64,000 bases of DNA from Ferrovibrio sp046297595 (GCF_046297595.1 NZ_JBKBHT010000001.1:186001-250000); one strand, 5' to 3'. Positions 1 to 8,927 are shown, numbered from the stretch's first letter. The notes: generated by a model from the letters alone, not told the origin. Made by a program: numbers and translations.

Positions 1-243
1 ATCGTCAACGCGCTTGCGCTCCTTGGCTTCCATCCATTCGTCGGGATCGAAGGCATCGGCACGATCAGGAAAATCCGCTTTCAACGGCACCTGACCGGCA
101 ATACGCGCCGGCATTTCGGAGGCGTCGAAACGGGTGATCTTACCAAGGCCGGACTCGCCGTTGATCAACCGGGTCCAAGTCGCTTCCACGCCGCAAGCGA
201 GCGGCGTAACCAGGCCGAGGCCGGTGACGACGACACGACGCAT
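1..243 (-). CDS. fabF: Beta-ketoacyl-ACP synthase II, N-terminal part (cut by window edge)
   Basis: The first 81 codons of a condensing enzyme that elongates acyl-ACP with malonyl-ACP in type II fatty-acid synthesis. The N-terminus reads MRRVVVTGLGLVTPLACGVE, the usual FabF opening, followed by a short glycine-rich stretch and the basic EAKERKRVDD segment. The catalytic Cys-His-His residues lie outside the window. It is the last visible gene of the minus-strand run fabD-fabG-acpP-fabF, 61 bases downstream of acpP, which is the classical order and supports the call. Confidence 0.93.
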   Translation of the reverse strand, partial: MRRVVVTGLGLVTPLACGVEATWTRLINGESGLGKITRFDASEMPARIAGQVPLKADFPDRADAFDPDEWMEAKERKRVDD

Positions 244-304
244 GGCTGAACCTTTCGAGACGAATAAAAGGAAATAAAGAGCGCGGCGGCGGCGTCAGCC
301 GGGC

Positions 305-544
305 TTACGACGCCGAACGCTCCTTGATGAAGTCGATCGCGTCCTTGACGGTCAGGATCTTCTCGGCGGCATCGTCGGGGATCTCAACGCCGAACTCTTC
401 TTCGAACGCCATCACCAGCTCGACCGTGTCCAAGCTGTCGGCGCCCAGGTCGTCGATGAAGCTCGCGTTCTCGGTGACCTTTTCTTCCTCGACGCCCAGA
501 TGCTCGACGACGATCTTCTTCACGCGCTCAGCAATGTCGCTCAT
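305..544 (-). CDS. acpP: Acyl carrier protein
   Basis: A 79-residue acidic protein of standard AcpP length. It carries growing acyl chains on a 4'-phosphopantetheine arm. The attachment motif GADSLDTVEL is present with the modified serine at about residue 37. The four-helix layout and the acidic helix 2 (VELVMAFEEEFGVEIPD) are typical. It sits between fabG and fabF in the fatty-acid operon, after a gap of about 144 bases from fabG that could hold its own promoter, as acpP often needs high expression. Confidence 0.97.
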   Translation of the reverse strand: MSDIAERVKKIVVEHLGVEEEKVTENASFIDDLGADSLDTVELVMAFEEEFGVEIPDDAAEKILTVKDAIDFIKERSAS

Positions 545-688
545 TTCCTAAATCCTTGTGGTTGTGGCTGCCCGCACCGCGCCTGAAGCGGCGGCAGCCG
601 GCAGATGGGGGCCTCCCTTAGCATAGAAACCCCGCGCTTCCAAGCTGTTCCCAAACGGCGGGAAAGGCTGATTCGGTGCCGGATTTCC

Positions 689-1429
689 TTAGGAAATCAT
701 GGCCATGCCGCCGTTAACATGCAAGGTCTGTCCGGTCACGTAGGCGGCTTCTTCCGAGGCCAGATAAACCACCGCAGCGGCGATTTCCGGGCTCTGGCCG
801 AGTCGACCCGCCGGAATCTTCTGGGAAATCATTTCCTTCTGCTGGTCGGACAGCACATCGGTCATCGCGGTCTGGATGAAACCGGGGGCGACGCAGTTCG
901 CCGTGATGTTGCGGGAAGCCACTTCCTGGGCCAGCGACTTGGTCATCCCGGTCAGGCCGGCCTTGGCGGCGGCGTAATTGAGCTGCCCCGGATTGCCGGT
1001 CGCGCCGACCACCGAGGTGATGCTGATGATGCGGCCCCAGCGGCGCTTCATCATGCCCTTCAGGCTGGCCCGGGCCAGACGGAAAGCCGCCGTCAGGTTG
1101 ACGTCCAGCACGGTCTGCCAGTCCTCGTCCTTCATGCGCATGGCCAGGCCATCGCGGGTGATGCCGGCATTGTTGACCAGGATATCCACCTGGCCCATGG
1201 CGGCCTCGGCCTGGCCGATCAGGCTATTCACCGCATCAGCATCGCCCAGATTGCAGGGCAACACATGCACACGGCTGCCCAGCTTGGCCGCAACCTCCTG
1301 CAGAACGGCTTCGCGGGTGCCCGACAGGCCCACGGTGGCGCCCTGGGCATGCAGGGCGGCGGCGATGGCCCCGCCGATACCGCCGGTGGCGCCGGTGACG
1401 AGGGCAAATTTGCCGGTCAGGTCGAACAT
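689..1429 (-). CDS. fabG: 3-oxoacyl-ACP reductase
   Basis: A 246-residue classical short-chain dehydrogenase that reduces 3-oxoacyl-ACP with NADPH. The cofactor motif TGATGGIGGAI is at about residues 13-23, the NNAG motif is near residue 87, and the catalytic YAAAK is near residue 152 with the preceding serine in SITSVVGATG. The C-terminal VTGQTLHVNGGMAM is characteristic of FabG. Its position directly after fabD and before acpP separates it from the many other SDR proteins. Confidence 0.96.
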   Translation of the reverse strand: MFDLTGKFALVTGATGGIGGAIAAALHAQGATVGLSGTREAVLQEVAAKLGSRVHVLPCNLGDADAVNSLIGQAEAAMGQVDILVNNAGITRDGLAMRMKDEDWQTVLDVNLTAAFRLARASLKGMMKRRWGRIISITSVVGATGNPGQLNYAAAKAGLTGMTKSLAQEVASRNITANCVAPGFIQTAMTDVLSDQQKEMISQKIPAGRLGQSPEIAAAVVYLASEEAAYVTGQTLHVNGGMAMIS

Positions 1430-1460
1430 CGCTTCAGTCTCCTAATGAGGACGGTCTGTT

Positions 1461-2402
1461 TCAGAGGGCCTTGGCCCAGGCTTCCAGCTCGGCCGGCGAG
1501 CCAACGCTGAGCGGCTCGATTTCCTTGTCGATGCGCTTCACCAGGCCGGCCAGCACCTTGCCCGAGCCCAGCTCTACCACCTGCGCCACACCTTGGGATT
1601 TCAGCCACAACACGCCTTCGCGCCAGCGCACCAGACCCGTCACCTGCTGCACCAGCAGCTTCTTGATGTCTTCAGGGTTGGATTCGCCCCTGGCCGTCAC
1701 GTTGGACACGATCGGCAGTTTGGGCGCCTTCAGCGCCACCTTGCCCAGCGCCTCGGCCATGGCATCGGCAGCCGGCTGCATCATCGCGCAATGGAACGGC
1801 GCACTGACAGGCAGCAGCATGGCCCGCTTCACGCCCTTGGCCTTGGCCACCTCGATGGCGCGCTCGACGGCGCTTTTCTTGCCCGAGATCACCACCTGGC
1901 CGCCGCCATTGTCGTTGGCGCAGCCGACGACTTCGCCCTGCTGCGCTTCCGCCACGACCTGTTCGGCCAGATCAAGCTCGGCACCCAGCAGAGCGGCCAT
2001 GGCACCCTCGCCCACCGGCACCGCCTTCTGCATCGACTGGCCGCGCAGCTTCAGCAGGCGGGCCGTATCGGCCACCGACAACGCGCCCATGGCACAGAGC
2101 GCGGAATACTCGCCCAGCGAATGGCCGGCGGCAAAGGCGCCCTTGGCGGCCAGGTCGACGCCAAAATCCTTCTCCGCAACACGCACCACCGCCAGACTGA
2201 CGGCCATCAGGGCCGGCTGGGCATTCTCGGTCAGCGTCAGGTCGGCCTCCGGCCCCTCGAACATCAGGGTGGACAGCTTCTGCGACAGTGCGTCGTCGAC
2301 TTCCTGGAACAGGTGGCGGGCGGTGGCGAAGGCTTCGGCCAGCTCCTTGCCCATGCCAACGGCCTGGCTGCCCTGGCCCGGAAAGAGGAACGCACGGCTC
2401 AT
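1461..2402 (-). CDS. fabD: Malonyl-CoA:ACP transacylase
   Basis: A 313-residue transacylase that moves malonyl from CoA to ACP. The N-terminal FLFPGQGSQ motif, the nucleophile motif GHSLGEYSA (Ser95) and the catalytic His in SAPFHCAMM (about residue 205) are all present. Length matches the family (about 310). It is the first gene of the visible fab operon; fabG follows 31 bases downstream on the same strand. No partner fabH or plsX is in the window. Confidence 0.96.
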   Translation of the reverse strand: MSRAFLFPGQGSQAVGMGKELAEAFATARHLFQEVDDALSQKLSTLMFEGPEADLTLTENAQPALMAVSLAVVRVAEKDFGVDLAAKGAFAAGHSLGEYSALCAMGALSVADTARLLKLRGQSMQKAVPVGEGAMAALLGAELDLAEQVVAEAQQGEVVGCANDNGGGQVVISGKKSAVERAIEVAKAKGVKRAMLLPVSAPFHCAMMQPAADAMAEALGKVALKAPKLPIVSNVTARGESNPEDIKKLLVQQVTGLVRWREGVLWLKSQGVAQVVELGSGKVLAGLVKRIDKEIEPLSVGSPAELEAWAKAL

Positions 2403-2490
2403 TCTATGACTCCCGATAGCGATATGCCGGCAAGCGGCGAAAATGCCGCGCCAGTCATAAGCCCCGCCCCCGCCCTGTCAAGCGTCCAGG

Positions 2491-4083
2491 TCAGGCCGTC
2501 AACATCAGAGCCTTACGATAAGCCTTTGAAATATCGCCACTTGTCGGCTGGCGCCAACGGGCCGCCACATGCTGGTCCGGCCGCAGCAGATAGACCGTAC
2601 CCGGTTTAGCCGCATAACGCTGGGCCGCCACGCCCTCGGCCGGCAGGCTTACCATATTCACCCGGCCTTCCAGGTCCTGCGGCAGCGTCATGGCATCCGC
2701 CCCGAAGCTCAACAGGGTGAAACGGCCATCGGCGCAGCGCCGCAGCAGCCAGTGATGCCCTGCGTCATCCAGCGGTGCATCCACCATCGGCGCACCGGGT
2801 ATGGGTCCGGCGGCGAAGGCATCGCGGTCAGGCGTGGAGAGCGGCGTGTCGCGGTAGGTGGTGGGCAGCGACAGGCGGCCGGAATTCACCAGCCGGCGTG
2901 CGAAGGCATGATCGGCAGCGAGATCCAGAACGGCATCGCGCAGCGCTTTTGCCGTGGCGGATTTCGGCACGATGAAATCGGTGCTGCGGGTGGAGTTGAG
3001 GATATTCTCGTCGGCTGCCGCGACGCGTTCGCTGTCATAGGTATCGAGCAAGGCGTCCGGCGCCTCGCCGTTCAGCACATGCGTCAGCTTCCACACCAGG
3101 TTGTCGGCATCCTGCACGCCGGAATTGGCGCCGCGCGCGCCGAAGGGCGAGACCTGATGCGCGGCATCGCCGATGAAGATCACGCGGCCATGGCGGAAAC
3201 GATCCAGCCGGCGACACTGGAAGGTATAGACGCTGACCCAGTCGAGATCGAACTGCACGTCATCGCCCAGCATGGCCTTTAGGCGCGGAATCACGCGTTC
3301 CGGCTGTCGTTCGGCTTCCGGATCAGCCTGCCAACCGAGCTGCAAGTCGATGCGCCACACATCATCGGGCTGCTTGTGCAGCAGCGCCGAACCGCCGGCA
3401 TGAAACGGCGGATCGAACCAGAACCAGCGCTCGGACGGGAAGTCCGCCTTCATATGCACGTCGGCGATCAGGAAGCGGTCCTCGAAGACCTGGCCGCGGA
3501 AATCGAGGCCCAGCTTGCGCCGCATCGTGGATCGCGCGCCATCGGCGGCCAGCACGTAATCGGCCACCAGCGTGTAGTCGCCATCGGGCGTCTCGACGCT
3601 TAAGCGCACGCCGTCATTGCCGGGAACGGCATCGGAGACGCGATGCTTCCAGCGCATCTCGATCAGCGGCTGCTCGCGCGCCGCCTCCACCAGGTAAAGT
3701 TCGGCGTAATATTGCTGCAGGTTGATGAAGGCGGGAAACTTGTGGCCGCTCTCGGGCAGCAGGTCGAAGCTGTAGCGCTGGTGCGGTCCGTGGAAGACCT
3801 TGCCGATCTGCCAGGTCACGCCCTTGTCGAGCATGCGCTGTCCCGCACCGAGGCGGTCCCAGATTTCCAGCGTGCGCTTGGCGTAACAGATCGCGCGGCT
3901 GCCGACCGAGACGCTGTCTTCCTCGTCCAACAGGACGCAGCCAATGCCATGCGCTGCCAGATCGAGGGCCGCGCTCAGGCCGACAGGTCCGCCGCCGACG
4001 ATGGCCACCCGGCAGCGTTCAGTCCCCCCGGGCGGCACCTTGGGCGGCTGGTAACCGAATTGCGGATAGGCAAATGACGCCAT
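2491..4083 (-). CDS. FAD-dependent monooxygenase, 3-(3-hydroxyphenyl)propionate hydroxylase-like
   Basis: A 530-residue class A flavoprotein hydroxylase. The FAD-binding motif IVGGGPVGLSAALDLA is at about residue 28, the DG motif is in LAADGARSTMRRKLGL, and the second FAD motif GRVIFIGDAAHQVSPFGARG is near residue 290. A C-terminal thioredoxin-like region is seen, as in MhpA and phenol hydroxylases. The substrate is probably a phenolic ring, but no neighbouring ring-cleavage genes are present, so the pathway is open. A Shine-Dalgarno GGGAGGA precedes the ATG. A palindrome 23 bases upstream suggests regulation. Confidence 0.85.
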   Translation of the reverse strand: MASFAYPQFGYQPPKVPPGGTERCRVAIVGGGPVGLSAALDLAAHGIGCVLLDEEDSVSVGSRAICYAKRTLEIWDRLGAGQRMLDKGVTWQIGKVFHGPHQRYSFDLLPESGHKFPAFINLQQYYAELYLVEAAREQPLIEMRWKHRVSDAVPGNDGVRLSVETPDGDYTLVADYVLAADGARSTMRRKLGLDFRGQVFEDRFLIADVHMKADFPSERWFWFDPPFHAGGSALLHKQPDDVWRIDLQLGWQADPEAERQPERVIPRLKAMLGDDVQFDLDWVSVYTFQCRRLDRFRHGRVIFIGDAAHQVSPFGARGANSGVQDADNLVWKLTHVLNGEAPDALLDTYDSERVAAADENILNSTRSTDFIVPKSATAKALRDAVLDLAADHAFARRLVNSGRLSLPTTYRDTPLSTPDRDAFAAGPIPGAPMVDAPLDDAGHHWLLRRCADGRFTLLSFGADAMTLPQDLEGRVNMVSLPAEGVAAQRYAAKPGTVYLLRPDQHVAARWRQPTSGDISKAYRKALMLTA

Positions 4084-4105
4084 CCATTCCTCCCGGGCGG
4101 TGTTT

Positions 4106-4127
4106 TTTGGTTACATTTGCAACCAAA
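4106..4127. promoter_or_regulatory. Palindrome upstream of the FAD monooxygenase, probable operator
   Basis: Arms TTTGGTT (4106-4112) and AACCAAA (4121-4127) are exact inverted repeats around an 8-base spacer. The site lies 23-44 bases upstream of the monooxygenase start codon, where a repressor would block transcription. The size fits MarR, TetR or IclR-type dimers. No regulator gene is adjacent, so the protein that binds it is unknown. Confidence 0.45.
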
Positions 4128-4238
4128 TTAGCCGGTCAGGCGACATCCGCCAAGTATTTGCGTGCCGGGACAGATGGATAAGGCTTTGCCCGCGGCGCTC
4201 TTCAGGGTAAACTTCGGTTAACTTTCGCCGAGGCAGAC

Positions 4239-4421
4239 ATGGCAGAATTGTCGGGTATCAAGCAGGAACTGTATTTCGTCGGGCTGAAGATCGCCCGCGA
4301 CCAGCAGCTTGCCGTGCTGAGCGCTGTTTCGGACAGCCTGGAGAATATCAAGCAGATCACGGCCCCCGCCTCGTCGCCGACGGCCTCAGGCACCGGTAAA
4401 CAGGTCGATATCAGCGCCTGA
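4239..4421 (+). CDS. Small hypothetical protein, possibly YjfB-like motility protein
   Basis: A 60-residue protein with an amphipathic N-terminal half (LKIARDQQLAVLSAVSDSLENI) and a Ser/Thr/Pro linker ending in GKQVDISA. The end resembles the 'G-(K/N)-x-(V/I)-D' tail of short YjfB-type putative motility proteins, and the flagellin locus is 3 kb away, but similarity is weak. A GAGGCAGAC ribosome site precedes the ATG and a strong terminator follows 27 bases after the stop, which argues for a real monocistronic gene. Confidence 0.6.
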   Translation: MAELSGIKQELYFVGLKIARDQQLAVLSAVSDSLENIKQITAPASSPTASGTGKQVDISA

Positions 4422-4448
4422 CCCAGCCCTGACGCTGGCGCGTAAAGC

Positions 4449-4485
4449 ACAAAAAAAGCCGACCCATTCGGGTCGGCTTTTTTGT
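4449..4485. terminator. Bidirectional Rho-independent terminator
   Basis: A long perfect stem: AAAAAAGCCGACCC, loop ATTC, GGGTCGGCTTTTTT. The A and T runs on both flanks make it work for the plus-strand 60-residue gene and for the convergent minus-strand 72-residue gene. Confidence 0.9.
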
Positions 4486-4502
4486 GTTCGGTGAACCGGC
4501 GC

Positions 4503-4721
4503 TTACTTGTCGAAGGCGCCCGAACGGATGGTTTCCGGCAGCTTTTCCAGGCCATGGGCGGTGACCGCCTTGCCGAACAGGGAGGTGAGTTCCGCCAGGG
4601 CCATGCTCATGGCGATCGCCGCCACCAGCTCACGGTTGACGCCGCCATTGACCAAGGCCTCCCAGGTGGCCACGAACGACTCGCGTGTGACCTTGCTCTG
4701 CTCTTCTTCCGTCATCGCCAT
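4503..4721 (-). CDS. Hypothetical protein, 72 residues
   Basis: A short, soluble, mostly helical protein (MAMTEEEQSKVTRESFVATW at the start, ending IRSGAFDK). It has no signal peptide or membrane segment. A good ribosome site (AAGGGGGC, 5 bases before the ATG) and a downstream terminator support expression. I do not recognise the family. It lies downstream of the TPR-glycosyltransferase gene on the same strand with a gap of about 140 bases, so it may be part of the flagellin locus or independent. Confidence 0.65.
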   Translation of the reverse strand: MAMTEEEQSKVTRESFVATWEALVNGGVNRELVAAIAMSMALAELTSLFGKAVTAHGLEKLPETIRSGAFDK

Positions 4722-4863
4722 GGGTAGCCCCCTTCGTTTTGCGAATCGGTTTCTGTATCCGTCCCTTACTTCGCATGGTTTGGTTTAGCGAAAGTAAACA
4801 GCACGGCCGAATAGAAAAATTCGTCCGAGATACTATCACGGAATCCCGCCGGCGCGATGTGCT

Positions 4864-7089
4864 TTAGGTGCGCACAAACTGCGCGCGCATCTCCCTGAAC
4901 ATCTTCAGGGCACGGCTCATCATCGAGGCGACACCCTCGCCCGGACTTGCACGACAGATCCGGACCGAGGGATACCACGGTGTCGTTTCCCCCTCCGTCC
5001 CCCAATACCAGAGCTGCCCACGGGTGCCGGGCAGCAGGAGAAGGGTCGGCACGCCAAGTGCCGCCGCCAGATGCGCCGCCGCGGTGCTGACCGTCATCAC
5101 CATGTCGAGAGCCGCGATCTGCGCCGCCTGGGCATCGATATCCGCGAGGGGATCCACCTCGGCGTCATGGCGCAAAGGCACATGATTTTGCCGCGCGAAG
5201 GGCTCCGCCTCTGCCGCCGCTTTTCCGTATTGCAGGGATATGAAGGCAACTCCCGGTTCGCGCAGCAGCGGCAGCATGTCGTCCAGCGATACCGACTTGC
5301 TGCTCCCGGTGCGCAGGTTGCGGCTGTTCCATGAAATGCCGACCAGCAGATCGCGACCCGAGACATACCGCTGATGGAATATCTGCCGGCGCTCGGGATC
5401 GGCTTTCAGGTAATTCCGTGGATGATGCGCAAGGCTTTCTGCATCCGGGCGCAGGATGCCACCCAGATCGCCGAAAGGCCGCTGGCAAACCAGCTTGAGG
5501 GCGGCGACATCCACGGGCTCGTTATTGGGGCGGAACTTGATGCCCGGAAACGAACGCGCGAATAACGGCACCAGCCGCCGATCCGTTGCCACGACAGCAT
5601 CCGCACCACGATCACGAAGCTCCGGCAGCAAGCTGGAGAACACGATTTCGTCGCCAATGCCCTGTTCCTGCCAGATCAGCAGCCGGCCAGGAGGCGGGAA
5701 AACGCCATCCCAGGACGGAAGGCCGCGGCTGGTATCCGGCGAGGTCCAACCGCTGCTCTTGGACCGCCAGGCGAAATGCGGCCAGGCCTCCGCATAGCGC
5801 CCCAGCTTGAGCAGCATCAAGCCCAGATTATTATGCGCTTCGGCATCCTCTGGATTCCGAGCAAGCAGGTCGAGATTTAGTTGCTCGGCTTCCTGGTAGC
5901 GTCCTTGCACTTCATGGATATTGGCGAGGTTACCAGCCGCAAGACGGCTATCTGGATTCAGTTCAAGGGCCCGCTGGCAAGCCGCCTCGGCGTTTTCTAT
6001 GCGATCACGACGCAACTCGACGCCGGCAAGATTACCATAAATTTGCGCGGTAATTATATCATCTCGAGAAAGCGCCAGGGCGCGTTCATAAACGGCGCAG
6101 GACTCGTCCAGACGGTTCAGCTTGCCCAGCACATGGCCATAAGAAACCAGCAGGGCCACCTTGTTTGGTTGGCCGACCAACTCTCTTTCAAGCAGTTCAG
6201 CGGCATGTTGCTCTTTGTGGCACCCGCAATAGGCGGTAGCCAACAATGCAATAGTCTGGGTGTCATCCGGCTTAAGCTCGTAGGCCCGCTCCAGTAGCGG
6301 CGCGGCGACAGTTTCTTCGGAAGCATCAATCAGAATGCGCCCAAGGGCCCGCAGGGCATCGGGAAAATCCGGTTTGATTGCAATCGCAATATGATATTTA
6401 TGCCGGGCCGTGTCCAAATCCCCCTGCAGTTCGGCCACTCCACCCTGAAGATACTGCCATTCAAAAACAGCCAACCCTTTGCCCTCAAGAAACGCCGTGA
6501 GTTTCTGCAGGGCATCAGAATGCCGCTGTTCCAGTTCGGAACGCGCCAGAATGAACAGTTTTCGCAAAAGGTCAGGATTGCGCTGCATCAGGTGCGCGAA
6601 GGACGCAACTGCTCTCTCCCTGTCGCCGGCATGCCAGTCGGTAACCGCCAGATTGAATGCAGCTTCGATAAAACCTGGATTTGCTTTTAGGGCTGCATTG
6701 AAATGCCGGCTTGCGGTGGCCCAATCCTTGCGACCTTGAGCAAGCAGTCCGAGATTGTTATGCGCATCGGCATTATCGGCATCAAGCTGCAAGGCACGCT
6801 GATAGGCGGCAACGGCTTTGTCGATGTCTTCCAGGGCTTTGTATATGTTGCCCAAACTATTGCAATAGGCGGCAATGCCGGGCTCCGCTGCGATCGCCTG
6901 CTCAACAAAAGGCAGCCCCTCCTGCGGGCGCCCCAGTTGCTCGAGCGCCATTCCTAGAAGATGCAGGGCATCATCGTTTTCGGGTTGCTGCTGCAGGACG
7001 ACGCGATATAGCTGGCAGGCTTCTTCCAGCTTTCCGGCTTGATGCAAACGAACGGCGAGTCCCAGCGCCTTATGCCAATGCATCTCCAT
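4864..7089 (-). CDS. TPR-glycosyltransferase fusion protein (FlmG-like), paralogue 1
   Basis: A 741-residue protein. About ten tetratricopeptide repeats fill residues 1-430 (repeated 'A-x-x-L-x-P-x-x-x-x-A-x-x-N-L-G' spacing). A GT-B type transferase domain follows from about residue 455, with conserved LLIWQEQGIGDE near 470, a VGISWNSRN segment, and the terminal block VSTAAAHLAAALGVP then LWYWGTEGETTPWYPS. The architecture matches Caulobacter FlmG, in which the TPR part binds flagellin and the GT part glycosylates it. It lies 38 bases after flaF on the same strand, so flagellin is the likely substrate. The sugar is unknown. Confidence 0.82.
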   Translation of the reverse strand: MEMHWHKALGLAVRLHQAGKLEEACQLYRVVLQQQPENDDALHLLGMALEQLGRPQEGLPFVEQAIAAEPGIAAYCNSLGNIYKALEDIDKAVAAYQRALQLDADNADAHNNLGLLAQGRKDWATASRHFNAALKANPGFIEAAFNLAVTDWHAGDRERAVASFAHLMQRNPDLLRKLFILARSELEQRHSDALQKLTAFLEGKGLAVFEWQYLQGGVAELQGDLDTARHKYHIAIAIKPDFPDALRALGRILIDASEETVAAPLLERAYELKPDDTQTIALLATAYCGCHKEQHAAELLERELVGQPNKVALLVSYGHVLGKLNRLDESCAVYERALALSRDDIITAQIYGNLAGVELRRDRIENAEAACQRALELNPDSRLAAGNLANIHEVQGRYQEAEQLNLDLLARNPEDAEAHNNLGLMLLKLGRYAEAWPHFAWRSKSSGWTSPDTSRGLPSWDGVFPPPGRLLIWQEQGIGDEIVFSSLLPELRDRGADAVVATDRRLVPLFARSFPGIKFRPNNEPVDVAALKLVCQRPFGDLGGILRPDAESLAHHPRNYLKADPERRQIFHQRYVSGRDLLVGISWNSRNLRTGSSKSVSLDDMLPLLREPGVAFISLQYGKAAAEAEPFARQNHVPLRHDAEVDPLADIDAQAAQIAALDMVMTVSTAAAHLAAALGVPTLLLLPGTRGQLWYWGTEGETTPWYPSVRICRASPGEGVASMMSRALKMFREMRAQFVRT

Positions 7090-7127
7090 GGCACGCGCCT
7101 TTCAGGGCCACTCGCCGCACGGCTCGT

Positions 7128-7490
7128 TTATTTCAGACCATCCATTATGTTGCGATTGATCTCGATCAGGGCTTCGATGTCCTTCGATTCTCCCTGCGTG
7201 ATCTTGTCGGTCTGTTTATTGACGAAAATGCAGATATTGATCAACGAGACCTTGACCTCCTTGCTCAAGGTGTTGGCCTCGTCCAGCACTTCCGGCATCA
7301 GGTGATTCCAGACATCCCGGTTCCAGCCGATGGCAGAGGCGATCTTGGCCACGTCGGCTGGATGCCCGCTGTTCATGAGCGGCCGGATATCCATCAGCGC
7401 GCGGGTTACCGCCGAGAAAAGGCGATATTCAAGCTGTCGCGGGGTTTCAAGGGCGTTTTGCGCCGTCAGGTATGGGTTCTTTCCCGCCAT
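7128..7490 (-). CDS. flaF: Flagellar biosynthesis regulator FlaF
   Basis: A 120-residue protein that, with FlbT, controls flagellin synthesis and secretion in alphaproteobacteria. The diagnostic segments are ALETPRQLEYRLFSAVTRAL at the N-terminus and a helical SKEVKVSLINICIFVNKQT later on. The start MAGKNPY is chosen because GAGGAG lies about 9 bases before its ATG; an upstream ATG at 7508 lacks such a site. Its first 44 bases overlap the end of flbT, which suggests translational coupling. Confidence 0.88.
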   Translation of the reverse strand: MAGKNPYLTAQNALETPRQLEYRLFSAVTRALMDIRPLMNSGHPADVAKIASAIGWNRDVWNHLMPEVLDEANTLSKEVKVSLINICIFVNKQTDKITQGESKDIEALIEINRNIMDGLK

Positions 7491-7869
7491 CGAGCAGTCT
7501 CCTCTCAACTTCCATAAGCCGGCGCGCCAGTTTCAGCAGGCGGAAGTAATCGCGCTGTACCAAGGCAGCACCAATACTGGCTATCAGAGCATTGGTACTC
7601 GGAGCAGCCTTAACGAACTCCAAACAGAGCTCCCTAATCTTGGGGTAATATTCGTCGAATTTGTCGTCCCACAGATACGCCAACTGACAGAAATAATAGA
7701 TTTCCTTGGCAATCGTATCGATATCTTCGGGCTTCATGATGTGTTTCTCGCGGAGAAACGAAGCCTTGTTCTCAATGATAATGCTGGCCGATTTCGACAG
7801 GCTGAGCACGGCGCGATTGAGAATGAACTTCTCACCGGCCTTGAGTGTGATGATGAGCGGCACGCGCAC
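7447..7869 (-). CDS. flbT: Flagellin translation repressor FlbT
   Basis: A 140-residue RNA-binding-type regulator that in Caulobacter acts on the flagellin mRNA leader. The N-terminal VPLIITLKAGEKFILNRAVL and the segment FLREKHIMKPED match FlbT. A GTG at 7869 is chosen as start because GGAGGAAGGG lies just upstream; GTG at 7863 or TTG at 7911 are alternatives. The order flagellin, flbT, flaF on one strand is standard in this class. Confidence 0.87.
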   Translation of the reverse strand: MRVPLIITLKAGEKFILNRAVLSLSKSASIIIENKASFLREKHIMKPEDIDTIAKEIYYFCQLAYLWDDKFDEYYPKIRELCLEFVKAAPSTNALIASIGAALVQRDYFRLLKLARRLMEVERRLLDGGKEPIPDGAKRP

Positions 7870-7976
7870 GGAAGGGGGCTGCCCTTCCTCCCTGATTGCT
7901 TCGGACTGCAACAGGGCTATCCCTGTTGCGCCGCCACGTCAAGGAATCCTAAGGTTTTGCCTGGTGCTGAAAAAGA

Positions 7977-8000
7977 AAAGGGGGCCTCGCGGCCCCCTTT
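7977..8000 (-). terminator. Rho-independent terminator of the flagellin gene
   Basis: On the minus strand the stem GGGGGCC-GCGA-GGCCCCC is followed by TTTTCTTTTTC. It starts 26 bases after the flagellin stop codon and before flbT, so flagellin is mostly transcribed alone and flbT-flaF get read-through or a separate promoter. Confidence 0.88.
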
Positions 8001-8025
8001 CCGGGATAGTCGTTCAGACTGCCGA

Positions 8026-8859
8026 TTAACGGAACAGGCTGAGCAGGGTATTCGGCTGCTGGTTGGCAATCGACAGCGCCTGGATGTTCAGCTGCTGACG
8101 GACCTGCAGGGACTGCAGGGTCGCGCTTTCCGAAGCAACGTCGGCGTCGACCAGGGCGCCAAGGCCCTTCTTGGTCGCGTCGACCAGGTCGTCCACGAAG
8201 CCCTTCTGCAGGCTGATCGAACGCGACTGGGCAGCGATTTCCGCCGACATCGAGTTGAGGATGCCCTCGAATACCGAAATGTGCGCGATAGCCGAACCAT
8301 ACAGACCCGCGCTGGTGTAAGCGGTGATCGCCGAAGTCAGGATAGCCGTCGTCGAGGACGAGAGGCTGGTGCCGGTCGACAGGGTGAGCGTGGTGCCAGA
8401 CACGTCGGCCACGAAGGTCACCGAGGTGCCGCCGGTACCGCCGTTCAGCAGGTTCTTGCCGTTATAGGTAGCCTGGGTGATGTAGTTGGTGATCTGGCTG
8501 ACCAGCTGCTTGGCGTCGTTCGAGTACACCGTACGCTGCTCAGAAGTCAGCGAGCCGTCGGCCAGGTTGGCGAACTTCGCCTTCAGGTCGCCGAACAGGT
8601 TCGAGACGCCGGTCAGAGCGGCGGCGGTCACCTGGCCAAGGCCTTCACCGGCAGCCAGCGAGGACTGCACCGAGGCATAGGCCTTGATGTTGCCGCGGAT
8701 GCCCTGGGCCACCGCGAACACGGCGGCGTCATCGGAAGCATCGGCAACGCGGAAGCCGGTCTGGACGCGCTTGGAGGTCTTGTCGAGTTCGCTGTTGATG
8801 CCGCGCAGGGACGACAGGGCGACAAGGGCGCCAACGTTGGTATTTACGGAATTAGCCAT
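8026..8859 (-). CDS. Flagellin
   Basis: A 277-residue flagellin, the filament subunit. The conserved N-terminal D0/D1 block (SVNTNVGALVALSSLRGIN, then SKRVQTGFRVADASDDAAVF) and the C-terminal block (VRQQLNIQALSIANQQPNTL, ending LLSLFR) are intact. The central part is short and rich in Ser/Thr/Gly (for example TLTLSTGTSLSSSTTAI), which makes a compact variable domain with many possible O-glycosylation sites. AGGAGC precedes the ATG. Flanking TPR-glycosyltransferases probably modify it. Confidence 0.96.
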   Translation of the reverse strand: MANSVNTNVGALVALSSLRGINSELDKTSKRVQTGFRVADASDDAAVFAVAQGIRGNIKAYASVQSSLAAGEGLGQVTAAALTGVSNLFGDLKAKFANLADGSLTSEQRTVYSNDAKQLVSQITNYITQATYNGKNLLNGGTGGTSVTFVADVSGTTLTLSTGTSLSSSTTAILTSAITAYTSAGLYGSAIAHISVFEGILNSMSAEIAAQSRSISLQKGFVDDLVDATKKGLGALVDADVASESATLQSLQVRQQLNIQALSIANQQPNTLLSLFR

Positions 8860-8927
8860 TTTAAGCTCCTGTTCTAGGATAAAGGGCGGGATGCCCGATT
8901 AGCCCTCTTTTGAGAACTATGGTGGGA

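Noticed and set aside
605..1510. Plus-strand long frame opposite fabG
   Set aside because: High-GC codon shadow of fabG, with His/Gln/Arg-rich meaningless sequence.
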